The notes: generated by a model from the sequence alone, not told the origin. DNA of 64,000 nt from CATOSP01 sp965205385 (GCA_965205385.1 CBDBGS010000007.1:868001-932000); one strand, 5' to 3'. Shown: positions 8,354-17,854, counted from the first letter of the stretch. Program-made: numbers and translations.

Positions 8354-9148
8354 CTACTCAGACGCTAACGGGGGACTGGCATTGCGGTCCCCTGTAAGCT
8401 CTAACTTACCCTGAAATTTCCACGTGTAGAGTGCGACTGCCACCGCCGTCGCCAGATTCAAGCTGGACACACCATCCGCCATGGGGATGGATATGCAGGC
8501 GTCGGCGGACGACTTTAGCTCCCGGCTAAGTCCCGCGCGCTCGGAGCCGAAGGCGAGGATGCTTCTTGGCGGAATTCCCGCTAAGTGCAGCGGGCTACCC
8601 TCTGGGTCCACGGCCACCAGGGGGCGTTCATTCCTTGGAAGTCCCGTAACGCGGCACACAGGAAGAGCGAATTGAAGTCCCGCGCCGCCGACCAGGGCCG
8701 CGGGACTCCACGGGTCCTGTGCGCCGGTGGTTATCACGCCTGCCGCACCAGCCGCCGCGGCCACTCTGACCACCGCTCCAATGTTCCCCAGGTTCCGCGG
8801 TTGTTCAAGGAAAATTACCGGGGCCGCTGAGGGATCGGTCAGCAGGGCGGCTAATGATATTTCCGGGCGGCTGGCGATGGCGATTACGCCGGTGGGGATG
8901 GAAACGGGGGACAGCTTGGCGAATACTTCAGAGGGCGCCGTGGCGGTCTTTTCCAGCAGCGCGGCGGAGACGTCCGGGGCGTAGCCCGCAGCGAGTCCAG
9001 CCAGCTTAACGGGATCGGAGCATACGGCTTCCGCCAAGTCCGCCCCGAAACGGACCGCGTGCTTGATCGGATGCAACCCTTCCAGGACCGCCAAGGACGG
9101 GTCCGTTCTCGCCGCCCGGTACCGGTCGATCATCAGCTGGTGGCTCAT
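8354..9148 (-). CDS. TrmH/SpoU family RNA methyltransferase
   Basis: This 264-residue protein has all three SPOUT motifs: EQPRNLGNIGAVVRVAAAAG (motif 1, with the invariant Asn and Arg), AFGSERAGLS (motif 2) and ISIPMADGVSSLNLATAVAV (motif 3). An N-terminal SpoU substrate-binding-like region precedes the knot. It should transfer a methyl group from S-adenosylmethionine to a ribose 2'-OH in rRNA or tRNA; the target cannot be read. It is the last gene of a compact CinA-RidA-TrmH run, starting 12 bp after the RidA stop codon. Confidence 0.92.
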   Translation of the reverse strand: MSHQLMIDRYRAARTDPSLAVLEGLHPIKHAVRFGADLAEAVCSDPVKLAGLAAGYAPDVSAALLEKTATAPSEVFAKLSPVSIPTGVIAIASRPEISLAALLTDPSAAPVIFLEQPRNLGNIGAVVRVAAAAGAAGVITTGAQDPWSPAALVGGAGLQFALPVCRVTGLPRNERPLVAVDPEGSPLHLAGIPPRSILAFGSERAGLSRELKSSADACISIPMADGVSSLNLATAVAVALYTWKFQGKLELTGDRNASPPLASE

Positions 9149-9160
9149 CTGTGCGGCGCG

Positions 9161-9625
9161 TCAGTCGCTCACTTCGACAACGCAGTCCACGATCACGGCC
9201 GTGCCTCCGGGGAGGGCGCCCATACCCGGGGCCGACCTGGCGTGACGGCCCTGGTCTCCAAACAACGCCACGAAGAGATCGGAGGCCCCATCGACGACTC
9301 TTGCCTGCTCGCCGAATCCAGGGGCGCTGTTGACCATGCCCACGACCTTGAGCACACGGGTCACCTTGTCCAGGTCCCCCAGCTCAGCCTTTATGCGGGA
9401 AAGCAGATTCAGGGCGCACCACCGGGCCGCTTCATAGCCCTGCTCCACGGTCAGTTCATCGCCCAGCTTGCCGGTGATCCTGGAGCCATCGGGCCGCCCC
9501 GATCCCACGCCGGCCATCCACATGACGTTGCCGCTTCGCGCCGCGGGCAGGTAATTGCCGACGGGCGGCGGAGGCGGGGGGAGTTCGTATCCCATTTCGG
9601 TGAGCCTTGCTTCTACAACCGACAT
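9161..9625 (-). CDS. RidA/YjgF family protein
   Basis: The 154-residue protein has the RidA (reactive intermediate deaminase) fold. GNYLPAARSGNVMWMAGVGS is the N-terminal strand pair and HARSAPGMGALPGGTAVIVD is the C-terminal block with the conserved Arg. True RidA hydrolyses reactive enamines and imines made by PLP enzymes, but this longer form belongs to the wider family with varied functions. GGGAG precedes the ATG by 8 nt. The middle position in the CinA-RidA-TrmH operon suggests general metabolite repair. Confidence 0.88.
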   Translation of the reverse strand: MSVVEARLTEMGYELPPPPPPVGNYLPAARSGNVMWMAGVGSGRPDGSRITGKLGDELTVEQGYEAARWCALNLLSRIKAELGDLDKVTRVLKVVGMVNSAPGFGEQARVVDGASDLFVALFGDQGRHARSAPGMGALPGGTAVIVDCVVEVSD

Positions 9626-9644
9626 GTCAAATGCTCCCGCTGGC

Positions 9645-10133
9645 TCAGGCCGATTCCCTTACACACTCTTCCAACAATTGCAGGGCCGCTTTGGTAAAGG
9701 ACCACATGTTCATCTCGCGGTCGGAGTTACGGGTCTCAATGGTGAGGGAACGTTCCACGGGACCGGACACGGCAATGCACGCGTGACCAGCGGAATCCCC
9801 GTAGCGGTTTCCGGTGGGACCGCTCGCGCCGGTCTCGCTTACGGCCCAGGTTGTGCCCAGGGCCTCCCGCACGGTGCGGGCGTTCAGCAGGGCGTAGGGC
9901 TCGCTGCTTGCCCTAATTCCCTCCATTGCCTCCTCGGGGACCTGAAGCAGTCCACGTTGGGAGGTGCGTGTATAGACCACCGCGCCGCCCACGTAGTAAG
10001 CCGATGCTCCCGGCACCGCCACGAGCGACGCGGAGATCAGGCCAGCGCAGGAAGATTCAGAAACGGCTACGGATTGTTCCTTTTCCTTGAGCAGGGCGCC
10101 TACCGACGCCGCCATAGAGCTGAGATCAGGCAT
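9645..10133 (-). CDS. pncC: CinA C-terminal domain protein, nicotinamide-nucleotide amidase
   Basis: At 162 residues this is a stand-alone CinA C-terminal (PncC) domain. It shows SESSCAGLISASL for the AESCTGG-type nucleophile loop, YYVGGAVVYT, and VSETGASGPTGNRYG. PncC deamidates nicotinamide mononucleotide to nicotinate mononucleotide in the pyridine nucleotide cycle. AGGAGG sits 5 nt before the ATG. It leads the three-gene operon with RidA and TrmH. The symbol follows family identity rather than any test of activity. Confidence 0.85.
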   Translation of the reverse strand: MPDLSSMAASVGALLKEKEQSVAVSESSCAGLISASLVAVPGASAYYVGGAVVYTRTSQRGLLQVPEEAMEGIRASSEPYALLNARTVREALGTTWAVSETGASGPTGNRYGDSAGHACIAVSGPVERSLTIETRNSDREMNMWSFTKAALQLLEECVRESA

Positions 10134-10220
10134 GACCGCCTCCTGAATATTTCACCGGGCCATCGGAACGTCTGCGCGTTGACTGACGAGAGGCCGGCGC
10201 TTAATTGCCGCCAGGTAACC

Positions 10221-11126
10221 CTATTCCCGGTCGAAACGCTCCATTTGGTCCACGATATCCATCCCTACCGACTCGCTCCAGGCGGCTAACAATTGCTGGA
10301 CGATGGGGCCGGGCTTGCCGTCACCCACGTCCCGCTTGTCGACCACCGTAACAGGGAGGACACAAGGTGTGGTGCTGGAAAAGAAGGCTTCGTCGGCAGT
10401 GTACATGTCGTATGGCTGGAGGTCTTCTTCCACCAAGGGTATCTCGAGTTGGTCTGCTAGGTCGAAGACCATGCCCCTGGAAATACCCTGAAGTATGTTC
10501 TTGTCTCCGGGCGTTCGAATCACGCCATTCGTGACGAGGAACACATTGTACCCTGTACCTTCGGTGAGGTTTCCGCCAGCGTCGGTGAGGATGGGCCATC
10601 CTTCGGGGTCGACGTCCGCCGCTTCCAGGTCGGCCAGGTTGAAGTTCATACGGCTATAGTGTTTCACCTTGGGGTCCAGAGCGTCGACGGGATAGCTGCG
10701 GGTACGCGTGATCACACCGTGAGCGCCGTCCTTGAACAGCCTGGCGTAACGGCTAAAGGCCGCGGGCGCGATCTTGACGCACACCGCCGGGGGACCCGCG
10801 TCACGTGACCAGGAGCCGGGGCCACGGGTTATGAACTGGGTAATCGTGAAGTCACCCACTTCATCCCGCAGGCCCTCGTTGCGGGTGATGGCTTCCTCGC
10901 TTATGTCGTGCATCTCTCGCGGGGAGAGGCCCGGATCGAGGCGGACGTACTTAAGGGAGCGATAGAGCCGGTCGATATGCTCGTCCATGCGGAAACTCTT
11001 GCCGTTGAAAGTCCGCGCAACGTCGAAGATCACGTCGCCGACGAGGAACCCCCGGTCCATAGGGTCGATCTTCACCTCGCTGAAGGGCATCCACTCGCCA
11101 TTGAAGTATGCGGTGTAGTCTGCCAT
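10221..11126 (-). CDS. Class IV aminotransferase (branched-chain / D-amino acid type)
   Basis: I chose the ATG at 11126 (301 residues) because AGGAGG lies 7 nt upstream; the frame extends 16 codons further without a ribosome site. The fold-type IV PLP pattern is complete: PMDRGFLVGDVIFDVARTF, the Schiff-base Lys in VKHYSRMN, and LTEGTGYNVFLV with the phosphate-binding EGT. It should transaminate branched-chain or related amino acids, or act as an aminodeoxychorismate-lyase-type enzyme. The substrate loop does not decide between these. It is a single gene between the subtilase and CinA genes. Confidence 0.85.
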   Translation of the reverse strand: MADYTAYFNGEWMPFSEVKIDPMDRGFLVGDVIFDVARTFNGKSFRMDEHIDRLYRSLKYVRLDPGLSPREMHDISEEAITRNEGLRDEVGDFTITQFITRGPGSWSRDAGPPAVCVKIAPAAFSRYARLFKDGAHGVITRTRSYPVDALDPKVKHYSRMNFNLADLEAADVDPEGWPILTDAGGNLTEGTGYNVFLVTNGVIRTPGDKNILQGISRGMVFDLADQLEIPLVEEDLQPYDMYTADEAFFSSTTPCVLPVTVVDKRDVGDGKPGPIVQQLLAAWSESVGMDIVDQMERFDRE

Positions 11127-11219
11127 ATCCCCCTCCTTGGGTTCTCTCCGGACGTTGTATGCGCTTCGGAACACGTTCCAGGCTCGCCTAGCCGTAGAAC
11201 GCGTCCACAGTATAGCAAT

Positions 11220-11233
11220 TTAGTGGTTAGTGG
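11220..11233. repeat. Heptamer repeat pair
   Basis: Two adjacent copies of TTAGTGG lie in the roughly 300-bp gap between the aminotransferase and subtilase genes. The same heptamer family recurs at 24659-24680 and 44683-44724. I see nothing else in this gap. Confidence 0.5.
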
Positions 11234-11423
11234 TCCCGCGGGTCGCCGTTACTCACTAATGTTTGGAAACCGTCCGCTGGCCACCTACTATAGCAAACCA
11301 AGAGTTGGCAGCCTAGTAATCAGAAGCGTTGTCCCCCGCTCGTCGTTCGAGGGGAGGATGGAAGCCAGGACCGCCGGTGGCGGGAACGGCTCCCGAGTGG
11401 CGGTTAGCCTGGGGCCTACGGTT

Positions 11424-13889
11424 TCAGAAGCAGGATTCGCCCTGGAACGCCAACTCCCGGTGGCCGTCCTCGTCGTCATGGAAGCTGTTAGGGACGGGGG
11501 ACTGGGCAGCCAACGAAGCTGGACTGCCCGGAGGGAGACCCACGGGACCGAGGGTCTCCACATTCAGGTAATAGGCGTCCCGTCCGGTGTTGACCCCGAA
11601 ACCTACCACCATCACGTACCACGTACCCGGTTCAGGGGCGGATAGCGTGATGCGCTCAGGCGAGTTGATCGACGCGCCCCGGAAGTCGAAGTATGGCAGG
11701 AACCCCGGTCTGCAGAGGTACATGTCCAAGTCATTCGTCGGGAAACGGGACCAATCGTGGTCCCATCCCAACTCCAGCCGGACAGCCGTGGTCCCTGGCG
11801 GCACCTGAAAGGGGAGTAACACTGTGTCGCCCTGTGCCAGCCCTGGGCCTGTGGGAGTGGGGGTTTTTCCCTCAAGCCGCCGAATGGTGACGGTGGCGCC
11901 CACATTGCCGTTGTTGGTCCAGTCGCCTTGAATGGTCAGCTTCATCAGTCCCGGCTCCAGCGGACTCCGCCCAACGGTGAAGGGGAAAATGGGCCCGTAC
12001 AGACCGAGTTCGCCGTCACCCATGACGATTCTCGATCTTCCAAAGACGTTCGCGCTGTACAGGATGTAGGAAGTACCGCCGCGCTTGGAACCCTTCAGAT
12101 ACAACTCGATGGAATTGGGTATCGCCGTTGGCGCCGGGTCGGGGTCAATCACGACCTGCTCGAGGTCAATGACCACGAACCTAGTGGACGGAGTGACTTC
12201 GAAAACGAAGTCGGTGGTCCTCGCCGGGGCCAGGCCGGTCACATCAGACTTGAAGATTCCAGCCTCGAAGTGGACGTTCGGGACCGGCTCATCCGGTCGG
12301 GGGAACTTGAGGGAGTGGTCGATGCGCCCGCTTTTCAGCAAATTAAGAGCGTTGGCCACGTTGATGTAGCCTCCGCCCTGGGCGCGCCGCCTCCAGTCGG
12401 GCCCCATCGAGACTGCGCCGTCAATGATCGCGTTGCGGATGGCCAGCGGACCGACCCGCGGTTCGTTGGCCTTGGCCCATGCGGTGAGCAACGCCGCGCC
12501 TCCGGCTACCGCGGGCGTGGAAAAAGACGTTCCCGACGACCAGCCGATTCCGCCCCCGGAGGTCAGAGAAATGTTGAACACTCCTGTTGCCACCACATCC
12601 GGACCTGCCCGCCGGTCGGCAAGGGGTCCGCGGGCGCTGAAGTCGGCGGCCCGGAAGTCGTCTTCCGCGTACAGGGCGTTCCCCATGCCCGGACCCAATA
12701 ACATGTCCCAGAAAATCCGTGTATGGGCCGGGTCACTGGCGGCCCCGGTGGTGAGCGCGGTGTAAGCCGTGCCAGGGGAGGATACAGAGACAGGCGCGGG
12801 CCCCTCGTTGCCCGCCGCCACGACGACAAGCATCCCGGCCTTAGTTGCCTGGTCCACCAACCTCTCTTCCAGGGTCAGTCCGTCGGATAGGGAAGCCCCG
12901 CCCAGGCTCATGTTGATGATGTCCACATCCAGTCCACCGGCGGCCCCAGCGTTGGACAGCTTCTTCAACGTGATGATGTGGTCGATGGCGGACTCGATTC
13001 TCGAATGCGATGCCCCGGAGCCTGTGTGGGGGAAGACCTTGACAGCGTAAATGCTAGCGGCTGGGGCCAGCCCGACCAGGGGGACCATCAAGTTATGCCC
13101 GGCCCCGAAGATGGTCCCAGGAGGGAGGTGCGCCTCGAATATGGACGCGAGGTCCGCGTCTTCCGGGACTCTCTTGTCCAACACCATGAAGCAGTTGGAG
13201 GCTACCATCCCCGCTGCAAAGGTGCCGTGATAGTTGTTGGTAGGCGCGGTGGAGCCCTCGAACCCGGTGCCACGGTCGGTGGACAGGTCCGGGCCCGCAA
13301 TTACTCGTGTCGAAGGAAGGCCCGCCGCGTCGCGCCCGGCCAGACACGGATGGCTTGCGTCAGTGCCGGTGTCTATCACCGCGACCATTGTTCCGGCGCC
13401 GAAATTGGTCTCGTCCCAGACTTCGCTTGCACCGGTGATTTCCGCGAGGTAGCTCCGATAATTACGCGGCTCCTCTCCGATTTGGGATGACAGGGCGGCG
13501 GGGGAGATCAGTTGTCCGTTGGCCAGACCCAACGGCTTCATCTCCATCATCTCCATTATCTCTCCGGGAGGAGTGGGCAGGGGGACGATACGGTCCTTCT
13601 CAACTCCGAGAACATCCGGCGAAGCAAGCAGGCGGGCGAGGCGGTGGGCGGGAACGGTTACGGCAATGGCGTCTACGTTCTTGTACCTGACGGTCACCGC
13701 GCCGCCGATATCCTCGATCCAGCCGGCCAGGTCCGCATAGGGCTTAGGCGTATGAACTATCAGGCTAATAGTCCTAGCGGAGTTGGATGGCGGTAAGTGG
13801 GAGGCGCTCAGAGAGGGTCCCTGGGTCGAGACCAAGAGCAGGCAGGCGGAGATAACCAGAACGAATTTAGCCGGGGCGGGGAGGCGCAT
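11424..13889 (-). CDS. Secreted subtilisin-like serine protease (S8) with C-terminal PPC-like domain
   Basis: The 821-residue protein starts with a signal peptide (KFVLVISACLLLVSTQG) and a short inhibitor-I9-like propeptide. The S8 catalytic domain follows, with D173 in VIDTGTD, H221 in NNYHGTFAAG, oxyanion N361 in AAGNEGP and S455 in GTSFSTPAVAG. A protease-associated-like insert lies between His and Ser. After about residue 520 come beta-rich segments. The last 130 residues resemble a bacterial pre-peptidase C-terminal domain (GTTAVRLELGWDHDW, DLDMYLCRPG). It is exported and probably degrades extracellular protein. The ATG is only 9 bp from the stop of the TPP-enzyme gene, suggesting one transcript despite unrelated functions. 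Confidence 0.9.
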   Translation of the reverse strand: MRLPAPAKFVLVISACLLLVSTQGPSLSASHLPPSNSARTISLIVHTPKPYADLAGWIEDIGGAVTVRYKNVDAIAVTVPAHRLARLLASPDVLGVEKDRIVPLPTPPGEIMEMMEMKPLGLANGQLISPAALSSQIGEEPRNYRSYLAEITGASEVWDETNFGAGTMVAVIDTGTDASHPCLAGRDAAGLPSTRVIAGPDLSTDRGTGFEGSTAPTNNYHGTFAAGMVASNCFMVLDKRVPEDADLASIFEAHLPPGTIFGAGHNLMVPLVGLAPAASIYAVKVFPHTGSGASHSRIESAIDHIITLKKLSNAGAAGGLDVDIINMSLGGASLSDGLTLEERLVDQATKAGMLVVVAAGNEGPAPVSVSSPGTAYTALTTGAASDPAHTRIFWDMLLGPGMGNALYAEDDFRAADFSARGPLADRRAGPDVVATGVFNISLTSGGGIGWSSGTSFSTPAVAGGAALLTAWAKANEPRVGPLAIRNAIIDGAVSMGPDWRRRAQGGGYINVANALNLLKSGRIDHSLKFPRPDEPVPNVHFEAGIFKSDVTGLAPARTTDFVFEVTPSTRFVVIDLEQVVIDPDPAPTAIPNSIELYLKGSKRGGTSYILYSANVFGRSRIVMGDGELGLYGPIFPFTVGRSPLEPGLMKLTIQGDWTNNGNVGATVTIRRLEGKTPTPTGPGLAQGDTVLLPFQVPPGTTAVRLELGWDHDWSRFPTNDLDMYLCRPGFLPYFDFRGASINSPERITLSAPEPGTWYVMVVGFGVNTGRDAYYLNVETLGPVGLPPGSPASLAAQSPVPNSFHDDEDGHRELAFQGESCF

Positions 13890-13898
13890 CAGACTTGG

Positions 13899-15566
13899 CT
13901 AAACAGCGCCGTCGATCACAACATCCAACAGGGCGGGGCGGCCCGAGGCAAGGGCCGTCTCAATGGCAGGGGCGATTTCCTCCGGGTCTTCTATCGTCCG
14001 GCCATACACCCCGCAAGCGTTGGCCATCGCGGCCAAGTCCAGGGGAATGGGAAAGTCCATACCCACGTAACTATCCGGGGCGACCTCGTCCAGGACCTCG
14101 CTTTTGTAGATGTTCATATTGAGCTTGAGAATCCTATAGGACCGGTTGTTACAGACCACGTAGACCACCGGGATATTGGAGTTAGCGGCGGTCCACAGAC
14201 CCTGCACCGTCATCATCGCGCTGCCGTCGCCGACCACGCCTATGACCGGACGGTTAGGGTGGGCCAACTTGACCCCCATGGTCGCGCCCATACCCCAACC
14301 GATGGCCCCGATGCGTTCGCCGAAAATGGAGTCGGGGCGGTTAAATTCGATAGCGGCGTGGAGAGCGTCCTTGGAGCTGATGGAATCGTCAACCACGATG
14401 GCGTCGGAAGGGATGGCCTTGCCCACCTCGGTCATCATTCGTTCCGTCGACATGGGCCTATTATTCCAGGTTTCCCTAAGGCGGATATCCCATCGGTCCT
14501 TGAGCGCCGACTTGCGGCCCGACAGGTCTTTTGCCCGTTGGTGCGCAGACTCCCGCTGGGCTCCGGACATTCGCTGTTGGACGGCGTCGTGGAGATTCTC
14601 CAGGGCCGAGCGTGGGTCGGCGATGATCCCAACACGGGTTGGTTCGCTGTGCCCCACGGCCCTGGTAGCGGAATCCACATGCACCAAGCTGGTCTCACTG
14701 GCGAGCACGCTGCCGGAAAAGTAGAAGAAGCCGGAGAACACGTCCGTACCAACGGCCAGGACGACGTCGGCCTTCGCCAATTCGGCCCGCCACACGGGCA
14801 ACGCGGGGTTGATGCGCCCCATGAATTGAGGATGGCGCGGGGGAAAGTTCATCCTGGCGTAAGAAGTTGTGTAGACCGTTGCGCCGGACAACTCGGCAAG
14901 ACGGACCGCGGCATCGGCCCCTCCCGACTGGGCCAATCTGTCTCCCGTAAACATGACCGGGTTGGCCGCGTTGGCCAGAAGCTCAGCGGCGGCCTCCACT
15001 CCCACGGGGTCCGGCAGGGTCCGGTGATACCCAGGCATGGAAGCCACGATTTCCACGTCTGCCGAGTCTTCCAACGCATTGGCGGCGAAAGAGACGTAGG
15101 TTGGCCCGGTTGGAGGCGTCTGGGCCTCGGTGAATGCCCGGCGCATCACCCCTGGGACCTGCTCAGGATGGGTCACTTCCGCGCTCCACTTGGTGAACTG
15201 GCGCACCATCTCCACCAGGTCGGACCTTCCCTCGGCCAACTTGCGGATGTCCTTGTTACCCGAGGTCAGGACCAGGGGGGCGCCGCCGTCCATGGCGTGA
15301 TGGAGCAGGCTAATGCCGTTGGCCAAGCCGGTCTCAATATGCAGATTGACGAAGGCCGGCGCGCCCCGTGCCGTTGCATAACCGTCGGCCATGCCCATAG
15401 CCACGCCTTCCTGGGTAACCAGCATGTATTCGAGGTCCAGGTAGTCGGGAAGGGAGGACATTATGGCGCTCTCGCTGGTGCCGGGATTGCCGAAGATGTA
15501 CCTCACGCCTTCGGCCCTCAGCATTTCCATCAGCGCACGCTTGCCGGTCATCAAAGGCATCGCCAT
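13899..15566 (-). CDS. Thiamine-diphosphate-dependent enzyme (benzoylformate decarboxylase / acetolactate synthase-like)
   Basis: This 555-residue protein has the three-domain layout of the pyruvate-oxidase-like TPP family. The pyrimidine-binding domain carries YIFGNPGTSE and the Glu in VTQEGVAMGMADGYA. A central domain follows, then the pyrophosphate domain with GDGSAMMTVQGLWTAAN and a downstream NN. GNPGTSE is typical of benzoylformate decarboxylase-like members. Possible reactions are decarboxylation of a 2-keto acid or carboligation; the substrate is unknown. Two ATGs (15566 and 15560) are possible, and GGAGAT fits the second better. It is followed at 9 bp by the subtilase gene. Confidence 0.85.
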   Translation of the reverse strand: MAMPLMTGKRALMEMLRAEGVRYIFGNPGTSESAIMSSLPDYLDLEYMLVTQEGVAMGMADGYATARGAPAFVNLHIETGLANGISLLHHAMDGGAPLVLTSGNKDIRKLAEGRSDLVEMVRQFTKWSAEVTHPEQVPGVMRRAFTEAQTPPTGPTYVSFAANALEDSADVEIVASMPGYHRTLPDPVGVEAAAELLANAANPVMFTGDRLAQSGGADAAVRLAELSGATVYTTSYARMNFPPRHPQFMGRINPALPVWRAELAKADVVLAVGTDVFSGFFYFSGSVLASETSLVHVDSATRAVGHSEPTRVGIIADPRSALENLHDAVQQRMSGAQRESAHQRAKDLSGRKSALKDRWDIRLRETWNNRPMSTERMMTEVGKAIPSDAIVVDDSISSKDALHAAIEFNRPDSIFGERIGAIGWGMGATMGVKLAHPNRPVIGVVGDGSAMMTVQGLWTAANSNIPVVYVVCNNRSYRILKLNMNIYKSEVLDEVAPDSYVGMDFPIPLDLAAMANACGVYGRTIEDPEEIAPAIETALASGRPALLDVVIDGAV

Positions 15567-15627
15567 ATCTCCATTCGAGATGAGGGCCGAAACGGGCCGG
15601 CCCCAGGCCCGAAAGCGCGGCCAAGGG

Positions 15628-15674
15628 CCTTCGGTGGATGTCGGCTTTCGCTGGATGTCGGCTTTCGGTGGATG
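15628..15674. repeat. 17-bp tandem repeat upstream of TPP-enzyme gene
   Basis: Two full copies of a 17-bp unit (TCGGCTTTCGSTGGATG, at 15641-15657 and 15658-15674) follow a partial copy (15628-15640). They lie in the 255-bp gap between the divergent TPP-enzyme and SDR genes. The full copies differ at one base. It could be a regulatory array or simple slippage. Confidence 0.6.
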
Positions 15675-15762
15675 GCATTGTAAGCAGGGGTCCAGGCCAT
15701 GACAAGCGTCGAAGGGGAACGCCGTGAGGTTGCCCTCGGTAGATGTCGACGGACTCTCGCTA

Positions 15763-15790
15763 TTGACTCTGCGGGTCTGGCCACTAAAAT
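15763..15790 (+). promoter_or_regulatory. Predicted promoter of SDR-CaiB-CaiB-crotonase run
   Basis: TTGACT (15763-15768), a 16-nt spacer and TAAAAT (15785-15790) end 31 nt before the SDR start. The same spacing and -10 box occur at 56076-56103. It probably drives the SDR and perhaps the four genes after it. Confidence 0.55.
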
Positions 15791-15821
15791 CGTGTCATAC
15801 TCGGAAACTGGAGGCAGGCGG

Positions 15822-16574
15822 ATGCGGCTGGAGAACAAAGTTGCCCTCATTAGCGGTGGAGCAAGGGGCATGGGAGCCGTGGAGGCCAAGCTCTTCGCTC
15901 AAGAAGGCGCGAAGGTGGTCATCGGCGACGTGTTGACCGAGGAAGGCCGGCAGACGGAAGCTCAGATCAACGAGACCGGGGCCGAGTGCCTGTTCGTCCA
16001 GCTTGATGTCACAAGTGAGGCCGATTGGAAGGACGCGGTGGCCGCAGCGGTAGCCCACTTCGGCAAACTGGATATACTCGTGAACAACGCGGGGATTTCC
16101 ATTTCCGGCGGACTGGAAGAATTCACCGAGGAGCAATGGGACCGCACCATGGATATCAATTCCAAGGGTGTGTTCCTCGGGACCCGTGAGGCGATCCCGG
16201 CCATGAGGGAGGCGGGAGGCGGCTCGATTATCAACATCTCCTCGGGCGCGGGCATCGCCCCGGCTCCGGGGACCTCGGCAGCCTACGCCGCCAGCAAGGG
16301 CGCAGTCCGAATTTTCAGCAAGGCGGCCGCGGTCCAGTACGCCAGGGAGGGCATACGCTGCAATTCCGTCCACCCAGGACCCGTACAGACGCCCATGCTC
16401 CGGGCAGCCAGAGCCAATGAACAGAGCCGCGCGGACCAGTTGAGCCGGGTCCCCCTCGGCCGAGTCGGCGAACCGATCGAGATCGCCTACGGAGTCCTTT
16501 ACCTGGCCAGCGACGAGTCATCATTCGTTACCGGTTCCGAGTTGGTCATCGACGGCGGACGGACCGCCCAATAA
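15822..16574 (+). CDS. SDR family oxidoreductase (FabG-like)
   Basis: The ATG at 15822 follows GGAG by 8 nt and gives a standard 250-residue classical SDR. It has GGARGMG for the dinucleotide, D38 after strand 2 (IGDV, favouring NAD), LVNNAG, INISSGAG with the catalytic Ser, and YAASK with Tyr and Lys. SNFVTG-type and DGG blocks close the fold. It should oxidise or reduce a secondary alcohol or ketone, possibly a 3-hydroxyacyl-CoA given the CoA-transferases and crotonase downstream. Of the three SDRs in this window, only this one keeps the full catalytic set. Confidence 0.9.
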   Translation: MRLENKVALISGGARGMGAVEAKLFAQEGAKVVIGDVLTEEGRQTEAQINETGAECLFVQLDVTSEADWKDAVAAAVAHFGKLDILVNNAGISISGGLEEFTEEQWDRTMDINSKGVFLGTREAIPAMREAGGGSIINISSGAGIAPAPGTSAAYAASKGAVRIFSKAAAVQYAREGIRCNSVHPGPVQTPMLRAARANEQSRADQLSRVPLGRVGEPIEIAYGVLYLASDESSFVTGSELVIDGGRTAQ

Positions 16575-16606
16575 CGCTTGAAAGCCAATACCTGGCCGGG
16601 ACCGAT

Positions 16607-17794
16607 ATGACCGAAGAAGCCGTCCTGGGCGACATAAGAATACTCGACCTGAGCGAGGACATAGCCGGACCGTTTTGCACCAAGTTGCTGGCCGGTCTCG
16701 GAGCCGAGGTTGTCAAAGTCGAGCGGCCAGGCACGGGAGACGTGGCCCGGATAGCCCCGCCTTTCTTGGGGGACCCGTCCTCTCTTGAAGCGAGTGGGCT
16801 ATTCCTGTACCTGAATACGGGCAAGAAGAGCATCACACTGGACATCGAAAATGCCGAGGGAGCGTCGGTCCTACGCCGGTTGGCGGAAGGTTGCGACGTT
16901 CTGGTCGAGTCCCATCCACCGGGGCGCATGGAAAGCCTGGGGCTGGGATTCGACGCCCTGTCAGGAGAAAACCCAGGGCTGATTTACACCTCGATCACCC
17001 CCTTCGGCCAGACCGGACCGTACCGGGACTACAAAGGGTCAGACATAGTCGCCCAGGCGATCGGGGCCCTCATGTGCGTCATTGGCCTTCCGGACCGTGA
17101 ACCGCTAAAGGTCGGCGGCAACCCCCTCCTATGCACCACCGGAATGGCCGCTTTCTCGGCAACCATGCTGGCCCTGTATGTCCGGGACGCCGAAGGCCAC
17201 GGGCAGCGCGTGGACGTCTCGGAAATGGAGACCACCGTCGTTGCCCAGATTCATACGTCGATCCACCACCAGTTTGGCCGCAACCCGGAGCGCAGGCCCA
17301 GCAATTTGACCCGAGCCAGGGACGGGTGGGTCAGTCCGGGTCTGGAGACGGGGGTGCAGGAGGAGACGTGGCCCCGCGTGTGCGAGCTACTGAGCGTCCC
17401 TGAATTGGCGGACGACCCGCGTTTCAACTCCGGCCCGGCGCGGCGGGAGAATTCTCAGGAACTTCTAGCCGTCGTTGGACAGTGGGCAGCCGATAGGCCC
17501 AAGGAAGAGATCTACCACACCCTCCAGGGTCTCCGCAGCATCGCGGGTTACGTAGCCACGGTGGAGGACCTGCTAGCCTCGCGCCAGTTGGCGGACCGGG
17601 AGTTTTTCCAGCCCGTCGTTCATCCCGCCACAGGGGAGCTAATGTACCCCGGCCCCGCGTTCCGCATCGAAGGCGAGACCTGGAAGCACGAGCGGGCTCC
17701 GCAACTTGGCGAGCACAACGCCGACATTTACGGCGGAGCGCTGGGTTACACGGCAACTCAGCTGGAACAACTCCAGAAAAACGGCGTTGTATAG
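16607..17794 (+). CDS. CaiB/BaiF class III CoA-transferase family protein, catalytic Asp absent
   Basis: This 395-residue protein shows the class III CoA-transferase pattern: ILDLSEDIAGPFCTKLLAGLGAEVVKVE at the N-terminus, LVESHPPGRMESLGLG, and YTSITPFGQTGPY. The active-site Asp normally sits four residues before a Gly (DxxxG) ahead of the GxGQ block. Here the matching residue is Leu (LCTTGMAAF), so it may be a non-catalytic subunit. The next gene encodes a second CaiB that keeps the Asp, so a heteromeric enzyme is likely. It starts 32 bp after the SDR stop. Confidence 0.85.
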   Translation: MTEEAVLGDIRILDLSEDIAGPFCTKLLAGLGAEVVKVERPGTGDVARIAPPFLGDPSSLEASGLFLYLNTGKKSITLDIENAEGASVLRRLAEGCDVLVESHPPGRMESLGLGFDALSGENPGLIYTSITPFGQTGPYRDYKGSDIVAQAIGALMCVIGLPDREPLKVGGNPLLCTTGMAAFSATMLALYVRDAEGHGQRVDVSEMETTVVAQIHTSIHHQFGRNPERRPSNLTRARDGWVSPGLETGVQEETWPRVCELLSVPELADDPRFNSGPARRENSQELLAVVGQWAADRPKEEIYHTLQGLRSIAGYVATVEDLLASRQLADREFFQPVVHPATGELMYPGPAFRIEGETWKHERAPQLGEHNADIYGGALGYTATQLEQLQKNGVV

Positions 17795-17854
17795 CGGGCA
17801 CGGAATCCAGGAAGCCATAACGGACCGCACCGGCCTGCGCGTACCGGGGGGATA

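Noticed and set aside
13797..15683. 628-codon plus-strand open frame
   Set aside because: It is antisense to the TPP-enzyme and subtilase genes, which have clear catalytic motifs. The translation is Gly/His/Arg-rich with no domain, a typical high-GC shadow.
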